Of a stretch of 64,000 bases of DNA, positions 8,068 to 16,969 are shown in pieces; positions within the stretch are counted from its first letter, which is position 1; each line of letters opens with the position of its first letter. The DNA lies in the NCBI RefSeq assembly GCF_000931935.2, contig NZ_AZAC01000001.1, forward strand, positions 124,001 to 188,000, given 5' to 3'. The notes under the pieces are model-generated. The model worked only from the letters and a program-made list of their open reading frames with translations. It did not search any database and was not told the DNA's origin. The DNA is from Dethiosulfatarculus sandiegensis (GTDB lineage: Bacteria; Desulfobacterota; Desulfarculia; Desulfarculales; Desulfarculaceae). A program made the position numbers and the translations under genes.

Positions 8068-8532
8068 TTATTTGCGCTCGTCAGAGGCATACAGGTAGTT
8101 CAGCAGCGCCGGATCATATTCAAAAAGTTCTTCTGCGCTGAAGAAACGGGCCACTTCGGCCTTGCCGTTTTCCACAGAATCGCTGGCATGGACCAGGTTG
8201 GCCTGCATGCTCATGCCAAAGTCGCCCCTGATGGTGCCGGGATCGGCATTCCTGCTGTTGGTCACACCGCAGAGCTTTCTGCACACATCCACGGCCTCCA
8301 GGCCCTCAAGGCACATGGCGATGACCGGGGTGCGGCTCATGAACTCGGTGATGGTGGGGAAGAAGGGCTTATCCACCAAATGGCTGTAGTGCTCTTTCAA
8401 CAGGGCGTCGGTAAGGGCGATCATCTTGATGCCCGCGATCTTAAGGCCTTTTTGCTCAAAACGTTTCAGAACCGTGCCGGCCAGGCCGCGGCTGATGGCA
8501 TCGGGTTTGATAAGTATAAGGGTGCGTTCCAC
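8068..8532 (-). CDS. ndk: Nucleoside-diphosphate kinase
   Basis: Transfers phosphate from ATP to other nucleoside diphosphates through a phosphohistidine. With the GTG at 8532 the protein starts ERTLILIKPDA, as the family does, and has 154 residues; AAAGGA sits six to seven bases before this GTG. A TTG 15 bases further upstream would add five unneeded residues and place the ribosome-binding site inside the gene, so it was not chosen. Active-site His115 is in NLVHASDS, and the NADPGTIRGDFG motif is present. Confidence 0.96.
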   Translation of the reverse strand: MERTLILIKPDAISRGLAGTVLKRFEQKGLKIAGIKMIALTDALLKEHYSHLVDKPFFPTITEFMSRTPVIAMCLEGLEAVDVCRKLCGVTNSRNADPGTIRGDFGMSMQANLVHASDSVENGKAEVARFFSAEELFEYDPALLNYLYASDERK

Positions 8533-8892
8533 GATATTTCCTTTCAATACATTTAAATAATAAGATTTACCGAACCTTGCACGTCCGGTGTTTGACTTTG
8601 ATCAAAGGGGCCCGGTCCGCTTCGGCCCGGAGGCCCAGGCGTGAATTTTGACAAAATAATTGGGTAATCACAAGTGGTTTGCCTTGTAAAATCTCCGTTA
8701 CCGCCACAGGGAGTCGACAATACAGTCGGCAGGCGGGCAAAAACGGTCGGTATTCCCCTTTCAAAACTGTTGGGTTAATTACTCCATGAGGACAAGGGGC
8801 TTGTCAAGGAGACTGCTTGCCCGGTCATGGGCGGCAAGATAGACTGATTTCTATATCCTTGCCGAATCATTTAAAGACAAGGTGAAAAAACT
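8533..8892 (-). other. 360-base intergenic region upstream of ndk
   Basis: No gene seen. It holds one CRP/FNR-family-like site (listed separately) and otherwise no clear promoter. The 65-codon minus-strand open frame at 8567-8764 shows no conserved features. Confidence 0.5.
8592..8605 (-). promoter_or_regulatory. CRP/FNR/HcpR-like operator before ndk
   Basis: TTGAC, four bases, ATCAA: nine of ten positions of the FNR or HcpR type palindromes (TTGAT/TTGAC-N4-ATCAA/GTCAA). It lies 60 bases upstream of the ndk GTG. A single site by eye is weak evidence. Confidence 0.35.
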
Positions 8893-8973
8893 ATGAAACT
8901 GTATAGGTGGTTTTTGGTTTTGGTTGCCCTGATCCTCCTGTGGAGCCTGGGGTGGCTGCCTCTGCCCCCTTGA
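8893..8973 (+). CDS. Putative 26-residue single-helix membrane peptide
   Basis: ATG at 8893 with AAGGTG about nine bases upstream opens a 26-codon frame starting MKLYRWFLVLVALILLWSLG and ending in a proline-rich tail. It has a positively charged start and one continuous hydrophobic helix, like known small membrane proteins or a bare signal anchor. It is 93 bases upstream of the deoC-like gene on the same strand. No function is claimed; it could be chance. Confidence 0.4.
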   Translation: MKLYRWFLVLVALILLWSLGWLPLPP

Positions 8974-9066
8974 ATCGCCACAGTATGCCAGGCGCCCGGG
9001 TAGGCGCCTTGGGCCGTATAACCTCATTATGTCGTTTAACAGTTAACTTCCGGGGGAGATTACAGC

Positions 9067-9954
9067 ATGGCAATGGTCAAGTTAAGGATTATGGTGGATC
9101 GTTTTCAGGCCGATATCTGGGAACAGGCCCTGGCAAGCGAAAATATCCCCTACCAGATGAAGGGCCTGGAGATGGATGTGTTTGGCGGCACATCCGGACT
9201 GGCCAAGGGATACGGGGTTCTTTATGTGGATGAAAGGTCTTATGAACAGGCCAAGGAGCTGGATAAGGGGCTTATGGATCAGCTTCCCTTAAACGGCAGC
9301 GCCGGGCGTCTGGTAAGAATGATAGACCACACCCTGCTTGATCCCGCCGCCGGTATGAAGCGCCTGGACGAGTTTTTGGAGCAGGCGCTCGGTATGAGCT
9401 GCGCTTCGGTCTGCGTGTTGCCCTGGATGGTTAAATACGCGGATTCCAGGTTAAGGGATTCGGACGTGGGCGTGGGCACGGTGGTGGATTTCCCCCTGGG
9501 CGGGGAGACGGCCATGGGCAAAAAGGCCGGGGCGCTCAGGGCCATGCGGGAAGGGGCCACGGAGGTTGATGTGGTTCTGAACCGTGGGCTTGCTCTGCAC
9601 GGAGAGCTGGATCAGGCTGTGGAAGAGATTCTGGATACAGCCGAGGCTGTCCCGGATCTGGTGGTCAAGGTCATCCTGGAAATCAGGGAATTGGGGCTGG
9701 ACCTTTCCCGCCGGGCGGCAGAGGCCTTTATCAATACCGGCGTGGATTATCTCAAGACCGGAACCGGTTTTTACGGCTCAACCTCGGTTGAACAGGTGAA
9801 GCTTCTAAAAGAAGCGGTCGGGGATCAAATGGGCATCAAGGCTGCCGGCGGCATCCGCACCCTTGATCAGGCCCTGGACCTGGCAGAGGCCGGGGCCGAC
9901 CGCCTGGGCACCAGCAAGGGGCATGAAATCTGGCTGGAGGTTACGGGGAGTTGA
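9067..9954 (+). CDS. deoC: Deoxyribose-phosphate aldolase with N-terminal DUF2007-like domain
   Basis: Residues about 80-295 are a DeoC aldolase that splits deoxyribose-5-phosphate to glyceraldehyde-3-phosphate and acetaldehyde. Schiff-base Lys201 (VVKVILE), Lys230 in YLKTGTGF, Asp168 in EVDVVLN and AAGGIRT (259-265) are all present. Residues about 1-70 are extra compared with normal DeoC (about 220 residues) and resemble DUF2007, a small ferredoxin-like domain (RIMVDRFQADIWEQALASEN). The ATG follows GGGGGAG. A four-base overlap links it to the next gene. Confidence 0.9.
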   Translation: MAMVKLRIMVDRFQADIWEQALASENIPYQMKGLEMDVFGGTSGLAKGYGVLYVDERSYEQAKELDKGLMDQLPLNGSAGRLVRMIDHTLLDPAAGMKRLDEFLEQALGMSCASVCVLPWMVKYADSRLRDSDVGVGTVVDFPLGGETAMGKKAGALRAMREGATEVDVVLNRGLALHGELDQAVEEILDTAEAVPDLVVKVILEIRELGLDLSRRAAEAFINTGVDYLKTGTGFYGSTSVEQVKLLKEAVGDQMGIKAAGGIRTLDQALDLAEAGADRLGTSKGHEIWLEVTGS

Positions 9955-11276
9955 GTCCGGGTAAACTCATGGTGATCGGCCTGGACGGGGTGGGGCTGGA
10001 CCTGGCCCGTCACTTGGCCGATAAAGGCGTGATGCCGAATCTGCGCGGGCTGATGGCGCAAGGCAAGACCTTTGGCTGTGCTTCTCCCTTGCCCGAGGTC
10101 TCTCCGGTCTGCTGGACCAGTATGTTCAGCGGGACCGGTCCCGGCGTTCACGGTATATTCGGCTTTGCCGAGCACAAACCAGGCACCTATGATCTGAAAC
10201 CCGTTGATTCCTCCATGGTCAGGGCCCCGAGAATTTGGCAGGATATGCACATAAGGAACCAAAGTTCCGTGGTCTTGAACGTGCCCCTGACCTATCCGGC
10301 CGAAGAGGTTAAAGGTGTTATGGTAAGCGGTTTTGTGACCCCGGATCTAAGGCGCGGGGTGCGTCCGCTTTTGCTTTTGCCGTCTTTGGTGCAAAAAGAC
10401 TATCGCCCGGAGGCTGACCTGGATATGGCCTCTGAAAATCCGGTTGAACTGGCTCGGGACCTGGAGAAAGCCCTTTCCGTGCGCCTGGCTGTCTTTGAAG
10501 AGATGATGGCCAGGGAATGGGATCTTTTTGTGGGAGTGGTCACAGACACCGACCGGGTCAACCATTTTATGTGGCCCGCCCTGTTTGACCAAGCGCATCC
10601 CCTTTCTGAAAATGCCCTGGGCCTTTATGCCCTGGTGGATGCTTTTCTGGGCCGGGTTTGGCAAAGGGTCAGGGGGAGGGTAGAGTCAGGCGAACTCAGT
10701 TTGATGATCTTAGCGGATCACGGCTTTGGGCCGGTAAAGTCAGAGGTTTATTTAAACGCCTGGTTGCGGGAAAAGGGATACCTCAAGATAGCCGGTGAGC
10801 CGGGTAATGAGGTTATCCTGCCTGAAACCCTGGCCCTGGCCCTGGACCCGGGCCGGATTTACCTGCACACGGCTTCCCGGTTTCCCAATGGAAAGCTGGT
10901 TCCGGGGGCCTATGCGGATTCTCTTTTGGCTGAGATCGCAAAGGGGCTTAAGGAGCTTTGTCACGGCTCCTTTGGCAGACAGGAGCCGGTGGTGGAGGCG
11001 GTGCATTGGGGCAGGGAGTTGTTTTCAGGGCCATACGCCCATATGGGACCTGATCTGGCGGCAGTGGGGGCCAGGGGGTATTCCCTGCGGGCCGGACTGG
11101 ATAAACCAGAGGTTTTCGGGCTGAGTCACATAACAGGCACCCACCGCCCCCATGATGCTTTGGCCCTGGTTCTGGGACGTGATATCAGCGGCCGACCGCC
11201 GACTGAGGTGGCCGGGTTGCATGGTTTGATGAAACAGGCCCTGGGCATGGCGGATTCCGGGACTTTTGAAACTTAA
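9951..11276 (+). CDS. Alkaline-phosphatase-superfamily phosphodiesterase/pyrophosphatase
   Basis: A 441-residue enzyme of the type I phosphodiesterase/nucleotide pyrophosphatase group. Metal-site residues are visible in IGLDGVGLDLA (Asp12), a probable threonine nucleophile Thr56 in PVCWTSMFSG, DTDRVNHFMW and ILADHGFG. No signal peptide is seen, so it is probably cytoplasmic. The start is a TTG overlapping the deoC stop (TTGA); an ATG seven codons later is an alternative. The substrate cannot be read from sequence; similar archaeal and bacterial proteins act on nucleotides or phosphoglycerates. Confidence 0.8.
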   Translation: MSPGKLMVIGLDGVGLDLARHLADKGVMPNLRGLMAQGKTFGCASPLPEVSPVCWTSMFSGTGPGVHGIFGFAEHKPGTYDLKPVDSSMVRAPRIWQDMHIRNQSSVVLNVPLTYPAEEVKGVMVSGFVTPDLRRGVRPLLLLPSLVQKDYRPEADLDMASENPVELARDLEKALSVRLAVFEEMMAREWDLFVGVVTDTDRVNHFMWPALFDQAHPLSENALGLYALVDAFLGRVWQRVRGRVESGELSLMILADHGFGPVKSEVYLNAWLREKGYLKIAGEPGNEVILPETLALALDPGRIYLHTASRFPNGKLVPGAYADSLLAEIAKGLKELCHGSFGRQEPVVEAVHWGRELFSGPYAHMGPDLAAVGARGYSLRAGLDKPEVFGLSHITGTHRPHDALALVLGRDISGRPPTEVAGLHGLMKQALGMADSGTFET

Positions 11277-11294
11277 AACCTGTCGGGGGAGAAT

Positions 11295-12251
11295 ATGAAA
11301 AAGGGCCGTCTTGGTCTGGGTGTGGTTCTCGCGCTTTTGGGGCTGGCCCTTTTGTGGGGCTCCTCAAACGCGGTGATAAAGGTGGGGGGCAGGGAAATGT
11401 CCCCTCTTTTCATGGCCGGAATGAGGTCTGTGCTGGCCTCTTTTTGCCTGTGGATCTGGCTCAAGCTCAAGGGCATATCCCTGTTTCCAAGCCTTGTCAT
11501 AGTGGGACACGGCATAATGGTGGGTTTTTTGTTTGGCCTGGAGTTTGGTCTGGTTTACAAGGCCCTGGAGCAGATCATGGCCTCCCGGGCCTATATCCTC
11601 ACCTACACCGCTCCCTTTTTCGTGGCCCTGGGCGCGCATTTTTTCCTTAAGGACGACCGTCTGGACCTGATCAAGGTATTGGGGCTGATGCTGGCTTTTG
11701 TGGGGGTGGTGGTGCTTTTTCTGGGTGATCTTTCCGGTTTCGCCCTGGCTGTATTGCCCGGTGATTTTTTGGCCCTGGCCGCCGCGGCCTCCTGGGCCGC
11801 CACCACGGTGTATCTGAAACGCTTTTTAGTCGGCAAGGTAGAGCCCTTGCGCACCCTGTTTTACCAGGTTTTCTTTTCAATCCCCTTTTTACTCGGCATG
11901 AGCCTTTTATGGGAAGACCCCATGGTAACGGACCTGACCTGGGTGGGGGTCGGCTCCCTTTTGTTCCAGGGAGTGGTGATAGCCTTTTTGAGTTACCTGG
12001 CTTGGTTTGAGCTGGTTCATCGCCATCCGGTGAGCCTTTTACACGCCTTTTCTTTTTTGACTCCCATCTGCGGAGTTTTTCTTTCGGGCTGGCTTTTCAT
12101 GGGTGAGCCCATTGGCTACCAGACGATTCTGGCCCTGGGCCTGGTGGCAGGCGGCCTGGCCCTTATCAACCGAGGCCCAAGGGTAAAACCCGGTGTCGAC
12201 GCCTCTGTTGTAAATACCGGTGATTTGCCAGCCAAGGGGCGCAGAGGTTAA
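11295..12251 (+). CDS. EamA-family (DMT superfamily) transporter
   Basis: A 318-residue inner-membrane protein with about ten helices in two EamA repeats. The first repeat has LLWGSSNAVIKVG near its start and the second has AAASWAATTVYLKR, the usual repeat marks. DMT exporters move amino acids or metabolites; the substrate is unknown. It starts 18 bases after the phosphodiesterase gene and is probably in the same operon. Confidence 0.88.
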   Translation: MKKGRLGLGVVLALLGLALLWGSSNAVIKVGGREMSPLFMAGMRSVLASFCLWIWLKLKGISLFPSLVIVGHGIMVGFLFGLEFGLVYKALEQIMASRAYILTYTAPFFVALGAHFFLKDDRLDLIKVLGLMLAFVGVVVLFLGDLSGFALAVLPGDFLALAAAASWAATTVYLKRFLVGKVEPLRTLFYQVFFSIPFLLGMSLLWEDPMVTDLTWVGVGSLLFQGVVIAFLSYLAWFELVHRHPVSLLHAFSFLTPICGVFLSGWLFMGEPIGYQTILALGLVAGGLALINRGPRVKPGVDASVVNTGDLPAKGRRG

Positions 12252-12267
12252 AATTTAGCTTGCCACC

Positions 12268-12292
12268 TGCCCGGCCCAGGTTTGGCCGGGCA
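12268..12292 (+). terminator. Terminator-like hairpin after the EamA gene
   Basis: Perfect 9-bp arms (12268-12276 and 12284-12292) with a 7-base loop lie 16 bases after the stop. The following sequence is AT-rich without a clean T run. Confidence 0.5.
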
Positions 12293-12370
12293 ATATAAAA
12301 TCAAGGAAGACCCCGGTTCTTGCCTTTCAGGCCCGGGGATGCCGATAAATTTACGAGGAAAGAGGAGACT

Positions 12371-13714
12371 ATGCTGGACCCGGCCGCGCCGAGCGCCTTG
12401 GATCTGACGAATTTTTCCACTTATATTCAGTCTTGTGTGGATTTGGCCAATCAAAGGCTTACAAACACCCAAACCCCTGAGGAGGCGGCGGGGCTTGAGG
12501 ATGAGCTCAACTCCTATCCCAGGTTGAATATGCTTTCCGAGCCCAGGGATATTTTTGTGGTGGATGAAAGCTCCGTGGGTGAAGAGGAAAAGAAAACAGC
12601 GGTCAGCGCCCTGTTAAACGGCGAGGTGCTTTTGGAGCATACCTGCGCCGGTGAGGCGACCCGCCTGGGTCTGGGAACCAAATACCTGATAAATCCGTTG
12701 AAAGACCTGACATCAGAGGTGATGGAGCGGCTCTTGCCCCGGGGAGCGGACTGCCCGGTGAGGCCCGGGGATCTGCATGACATGAGCCTGGGGCGCAGAC
12801 ACATGCTTCAGCTTACCTGGGATCTTTCCGCCCTGGCCCGGATAAACAGCCTTGATCCCGATGAGGTTTTGAAAAAACAAAAACTCCTGGTGATTGTGAA
12901 TGAGGCGGCCGGGGAAAAGGTTTTGGAGGATTTTCAGGAGGCGGCTTATTACGGTTTTGAGCGGGAAAAAGTTTTCTTCATGGTTCAGAAGTCGTTCCAC
13001 GGCCTGAGCCGCGGGGACCAGGGCTGGTTCTATGATGATCACAGCCCCAAGCGCTTGCACAATCACGGCCAGATGTTCATGCAGACCACCATGGATCATC
13101 AGTTGTTCAGGTTGGATGAAAAAGGCTCCCCCAAAACCCTGCCCTGGGCCGAATACCAGGAGGTTCTCTCCGGTTGCATTGACAAGGTGTCCTTTAATAT
13201 CGAGGATTTGGACTACCTTGACACCTCTTTGGACCTGACCGGCCTGGCCGCGGCCCTTAAGCTGGCCGAAGAAGGGGTGGGCATGATCATGGAGGTGGTG
13301 GCCAATAACCCCGCCAACCCCCAAAAGGGCGGCCTTTGCGCCTGGGACGCGGGCCTGGACCGAAACGTGATGATAGAGTCATTTCAATTGGCGGGCCTGC
13401 CCAATTCCGAGATCAAGTTTCTCAATAAAAACATAAATCACTACCCCAACCCGCTCACCGCCGCCAAGGCGGCCAGGGAAAAGGGCCTGGCCATGTCCAT
13501 GACCGTAAAGGGCGGATTCTTGTATTTCCAGCCGGTGCAGGGGGACGTTAATTTCCTGGTGCCGACCGCCTATGTGCGCCGGGCCAAACTGAACCCCATA
13601 AGCTCCTGGAAATCCGGGGCCAACACCATTGACGCACTCAAGGCCATGGCCGCACAGGAGGCCAGGCCCGGCTTTATGGCCTGGGCCAGGGACTTGTTGG
13701 GCCTGGGGGTGTAG
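12371..13714 (+). CDS. Conserved hypothetical protein, possibly UDPGP-like nucleotidyltransferase
   Basis: A 447-residue soluble protein not firmly recognised. The stretch LEHTCAGEATRLGLGTKY resembles the sugar-nucleotide pyrophosphorylase loop (GG-G-TRLG-K), HNHGQMFMQT could match the PxGHGD segment, and PNSEIKFLNKNINHYPNP suggests a catalytic or sugar-binding region, so a UTP-sugar uridylyltransferase fold is possible. The ATG at 12371 was chosen because AGAGGAG lies directly upstream; a start at 12320 would bury that site. It is followed by priA without a gap. Confidence 0.5.
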   Translation: MLDPAAPSALDLTNFSTYIQSCVDLANQRLTNTQTPEEAAGLEDELNSYPRLNMLSEPRDIFVVDESSVGEEEKKTAVSALLNGEVLLEHTCAGEATRLGLGTKYLINPLKDLTSEVMERLLPRGADCPVRPGDLHDMSLGRRHMLQLTWDLSALARINSLDPDEVLKKQKLLVIVNEAAGEKVLEDFQEAAYYGFEREKVFFMVQKSFHGLSRGDQGWFYDDHSPKRLHNHGQMFMQTTMDHQLFRLDEKGSPKTLPWAEYQEVLSGCIDKVSFNIEDLDYLDTSLDLTGLAAALKLAEEGVGMIMEVVANNPANPQKGGLCAWDAGLDRNVMIESFQLAGLPNSEIKFLNKNINHYPNPLTAAKAAREKGLAMSMTVKGGFLYFQPVQGDVNFLVPTAYVRRAKLNPISSWKSGANTIDALKAMAAQEARPGFMAWARDLLGLGV

Positions 13715-15976
13715 TTGCCCGCAAAAGAAAACCATAACGGCCTTACTGTGGATGTGGCAGTGGCCAGGCCCCTTTGGCAGCCCTTGAGCTATATGGTCGG
13801 CCCTGAGCTGGCAAAGCTGATTCGCCCCCTCACCAGGCTTGTGGTGCCGGTGAGGGGCAAAAACGTGCTTGGCTTTGCCTTGAGCCGTCCGGAAGAACGT
13901 TCAACCAAGGGGTTGAAACCCATAAAGGACGTGTTGGACGATCCCCGGAACGGTTCAGCCTGGCCCGAGGGGCTTCTACGTTTTTTCCAAAGGGCTTCAG
14001 CCTATTACCAGACTCCTTTGGGCCAGGTTCTGGCCTGGGCTCTGCCTGCCGGGCTCGGCGGGCTGGGCAAGGCTTCCGGATCTTCTCCCAGGGCAAAGGA
14101 AGAGGTGGTGATAAGCCTGCGCCAGGGCAGGGAAGAGGATTTACCCCGAAAAAACACCCAGGCCGCTCAGTTGCTGGAAAAAATTGGCCAGGCTGATTCC
14201 CTGGCTTTGTCCGAGCTGCGCAGTGAGTTTCCCCGGGTCTCCCAACTGGCCCGCCAACTGGAGCAAAGGGGCTGGGCCGTCTTGAGTCACCGGCTGGTGG
14301 TGAAGGATCTATGCGGAAGGGAGTTGTTCCCCGAGCCCAGGCCGGAGAAATTGACCGAGGAACAGGCCAATGCCTTGGACCGCCTGGAACCAGCCGTCAA
14401 GGCTGCTGAATTTAAATCTTTTCTGATCCACGGGGTTACCGGCAGCGGTAAGACGGAGTTGTATCTGCGGGCAGTTGAGGCTGCCTTGGAAAAGGGCAGG
14501 CAGGCCCTGGTTCTGACCCCTGAGATAGGGCTTTGTTTAAGGTTGGAGGGCCTTTTCAGGGCCAGGCTGGGTCAGGGCAATGTGGCTGTGTTGCATTCCG
14601 GCCTCACTCCGGCCGCTCGCAGGGGACAGTGGATGGCGATCAGTTCGGGACGGGTCAAGGTGGTGGTCGGGGCCAGGAGCGCTGTTTTTGCCCCGCTTTC
14701 GGATCCGGGTGTGATCTGCGTGGATGAGGAACAGGACGAGGCCTATAAACAGGAAGACCGCATGGGCTACCACGCCAGGGATCTGGCCCTGTTGCGGGGC
14801 CAGGAACAGAAATGCCCGGTTGTTCTCGGTACGGCCACGCCCGCGGTGGTGACCAGGCATCGCGCCCAGTCCGGAGCCATGGAGCTGATAAGCCTTAAGA
14901 AAAGAGTTAAGGATGTTCCTTTGCCCGCCATGCAGGTGGTGGATATGCGCAAGGCGGGCGTGCTGGCCGGGGGATTTTTAAGCCCGGTGCTCTATGCCAC
15001 CCTAAAAAAAACCGTGGCTAAAAATGGGCAGGTGCTTTTGTTTTTAAACCGCAGGGGGTTTGCTCCCGCCCTGATCTGCCAGGACTGCGGTAAACCGTTG
15101 GGCTGCCCTCATTGCTCCTTGAGCCTTACCTATCACAGGCAGTCCAATTCCCTTAAATGCCATACCTGCGGCTTTCAGCGCTCGGTGCCTGAAAAGTGCC
15201 CCCAGTGCGGGGCGGGAATCGAGGCCTTTAAGCCCATAGGCCTGGGAACCGAGTCCGTAGCCCGGAAATTGGCGGAGATGGAGCCTGACCTGCGTCTGGC
15301 CCGCCTGGATACCGATACCGCAGGCGATCACCGAAAACTCTCCAAAATGCTCAAATTGATTTTGGATCATGAAGTGGATGTGGTGATCGGCACCCAGATG
15401 ATCAGCAAAGGCCATCATTTTCCGGATCTTAAGCTGGTGGGAGTGCTCATGGCGGACCAGGCCTTGAGCCTGCCTGATTTCAGGGCCGCTGAAAGGGCCT
15501 ACACCCTTTTGAGCCAGGTGGCGGGCAGGGCCGGCAGGGAAGGCGGTGGGGGCAAGGTGATTGTCCAGACCTATGACCCTGAGCATCACGCCCTGGTCGG
15601 GGCCCTGAACCATGAGCCCGATTGGTTTTACGAGACGGAGATCGCAGAGAGAAAGGCCCTTAATTACCCGCCCTTCACCCGCTTGGTAAGTTTAAGGCTG
15701 GAAGGGGAAAAAGAAGAGCGGGTGGCAAAGGCCGCTGGGTTTTTGGCGGGGCATCTCAGAAAGGCCCAGGCCCGGCTGGAGCCCGGCGCAATGGTTTTGG
15801 GGCCTGCGCCCGCCCCGGTGGTCAAGGTGCAGGACAGGTTCCGCTATCTGCTTTTGCTCAAGGCCTTAAGCGCAGGCGGTGCGGCCAGGATAATGAGGCT
15901 GGCTCTGCACAATACGGGTCCATTGCCTTTTGGCGTGCGCCTCAGGGTGGATGTGGACCCGGTGAACCTGCTTTAA
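13715..15976 (+). CDS. priA: Primosomal replication-restart helicase PriA
   Basis: Remodels stalled replication forks and loads the replicative helicase. The 753-residue protein has the N-terminal DNA-binding domain, a Walker A motif GVTGSGKT (about 240-247), Walker B VDEEQD (about 334-339) and an eight-cysteine zinc-binding insert (about 454-500; CQDCG, CPHC, CHTCG, CPQCG). The start is a TTG immediately after the upstream stop; priA genes often use weak starts. The gene converges on the TSUP permease gene. Confidence 0.97.
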   Translation: MPAKENHNGLTVDVAVARPLWQPLSYMVGPELAKLIRPLTRLVVPVRGKNVLGFALSRPEERSTKGLKPIKDVLDDPRNGSAWPEGLLRFFQRASAYYQTPLGQVLAWALPAGLGGLGKASGSSPRAKEEVVISLRQGREEDLPRKNTQAAQLLEKIGQADSLALSELRSEFPRVSQLARQLEQRGWAVLSHRLVVKDLCGRELFPEPRPEKLTEEQANALDRLEPAVKAAEFKSFLIHGVTGSGKTELYLRAVEAALEKGRQALVLTPEIGLCLRLEGLFRARLGQGNVAVLHSGLTPAARRGQWMAISSGRVKVVVGARSAVFAPLSDPGVICVDEEQDEAYKQEDRMGYHARDLALLRGQEQKCPVVLGTATPAVVTRHRAQSGAMELISLKKRVKDVPLPAMQVVDMRKAGVLAGGFLSPVLYATLKKTVAKNGQVLLFLNRRGFAPALICQDCGKPLGCPHCSLSLTYHRQSNSLKCHTCGFQRSVPEKCPQCGAGIEAFKPIGLGTESVARKLAEMEPDLRLARLDTDTAGDHRKLSKMLKLILDHEVDVVIGTQMISKGHHFPDLKLVGVLMADQALSLPDFRAAERAYTLLSQVAGRAGREGGGGKVIVQTYDPEHHALVGALNHEPDWFYETEIAERKALNYPPFTRLVSLRLEGEKEERVAKAAGFLAGHLRKAQARLEPGAMVLGPAPAPVVKVQDRFRYLLLLKALSAGGAARIMRLALHNTGPLPFGVRLRVDVDPVNLL

Positions 15977-16011
15977 GAACTTGGCGGAAGTCCCTGTTAA
16001 GAGGTTTTCGA

Positions 16012-16803
16012 TCAGGACCCGATTAAAAGCCTGTACCAGGTTCCCGAGGGGTCGCTCATTACCATCTTAACCGTAATGGCCAGTGAAATTACTATGATCA
16101 AAGGCCTGATCAGTTTGGCGCCGTGGTTCACCACCAGGTTGGAACCAAGTCTGGCCCCCAGGAATTGACCACAGGCCATGACCAAGCCCAGCCCCCAGAC
16201 CACTGTCCCGCCCGCGATGAAAAGGGCCAGGGCGGAAAGGTTGCTGACCAAGTTCAGGATTTTGGAGTGGGCCGTGGCCTGCGTCAGGTTAAGCCCCAGA
16301 AACCAGACATAGGCCAGGGCGAAAAATGAGCCTGATCCAGGCCCGAAAAAGCCGTCGTAAAAGCCCAGGCCCGCCCCTGCGGTCAGGGCAAAGGCCCGGT
16401 GGCTGATCCGCCGACGAGCCTCCACTTCACCGGCTCTAGGCGAAAAAATGAAAAAAAGCGCTGTCATGACCAGCAAAACCGGGATAAGGTCGGCCAGAAA
16501 GCGGGCACGACTCACCTGTACTAAAACAGCGCCCAAAGCCGAGCCCAGGAAGGTGCAGAAAATGGCCTCCTTCATTTGACTGAGGTCTGCCTGGCCTTTT
16601 TTAAGGTAGTTGAAAGAAGAGCTGAAGGTGCCAAAGGTGCCTTGCAGTTTGGTGGTGCCCAGGGCCTGGGCCGGAGACATGCCGGTCCAGAGCAGGGCGG
16701 GCAGGGCCAGAAGGCCTCCTCCACCGGCTATGGAGTCCACAAAACCGGCGGCCGTGGCCACCAAAAACAGGAAAACAGCGGTTTCCCAGGTAAAGAATTC
16801 CAA
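16012..16803 (-). CDS. TSUP (TauE/SafE) family permease
   Basis: A 263-residue inner-membrane protein with about eight helices. The first helix region GFVDSIAGGGGLLALPALL and the repeat copy GFYDGFFGPGSGSFFALAYV are diagnostic of the TSUP family, which exports or imports sulfur-containing or small organic anions. The substrate is unknown; sulfite or sulfoacetate-type compounds are possible in this metabolic background. Confidence 0.9.
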   Translation of the reverse strand: MEFFTWETAVFLFLVATAAGFVDSIAGGGGLLALPALLWTGMSPAQALGTTKLQGTFGTFSSSFNYLKKGQADLSQMKEAIFCTFLGSALGAVLVQVSRARFLADLIPVLLVMTALFFIFSPRAGEVEARRRISHRAFALTAGAGLGFYDGFFGPGSGSFFALAYVWFLGLNLTQATAHSKILNLVSNLSALALFIAGGTVVWGLGLVMACGQFLGARLGSNLVVNHGAKLIRPLIIVISLAITVKMVMSDPSGTWYRLLIGS

Positions 16804-16969
16804 TTGCTCAGCTCCTGCGGGACAAGGGTGCTTCCGCCCGCACGTCAGGGTGCCTGAAGAGTGCCAAAATCAGGGGATGCGGGTAACCGGAACAGGTTTT
16901 TTAAAGACAGTCTATGTGGGTGAGAGAAAGATTTCCAGCTTATAATTTTTAAGGGGTTCCATATAAACC

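Noticed and set aside
8567..8764. 65-codon minus-strand frame upstream of ndk
   Set aside because: No ribosome-binding site, no conserved features, and it covers the CRP/FNR-like site.
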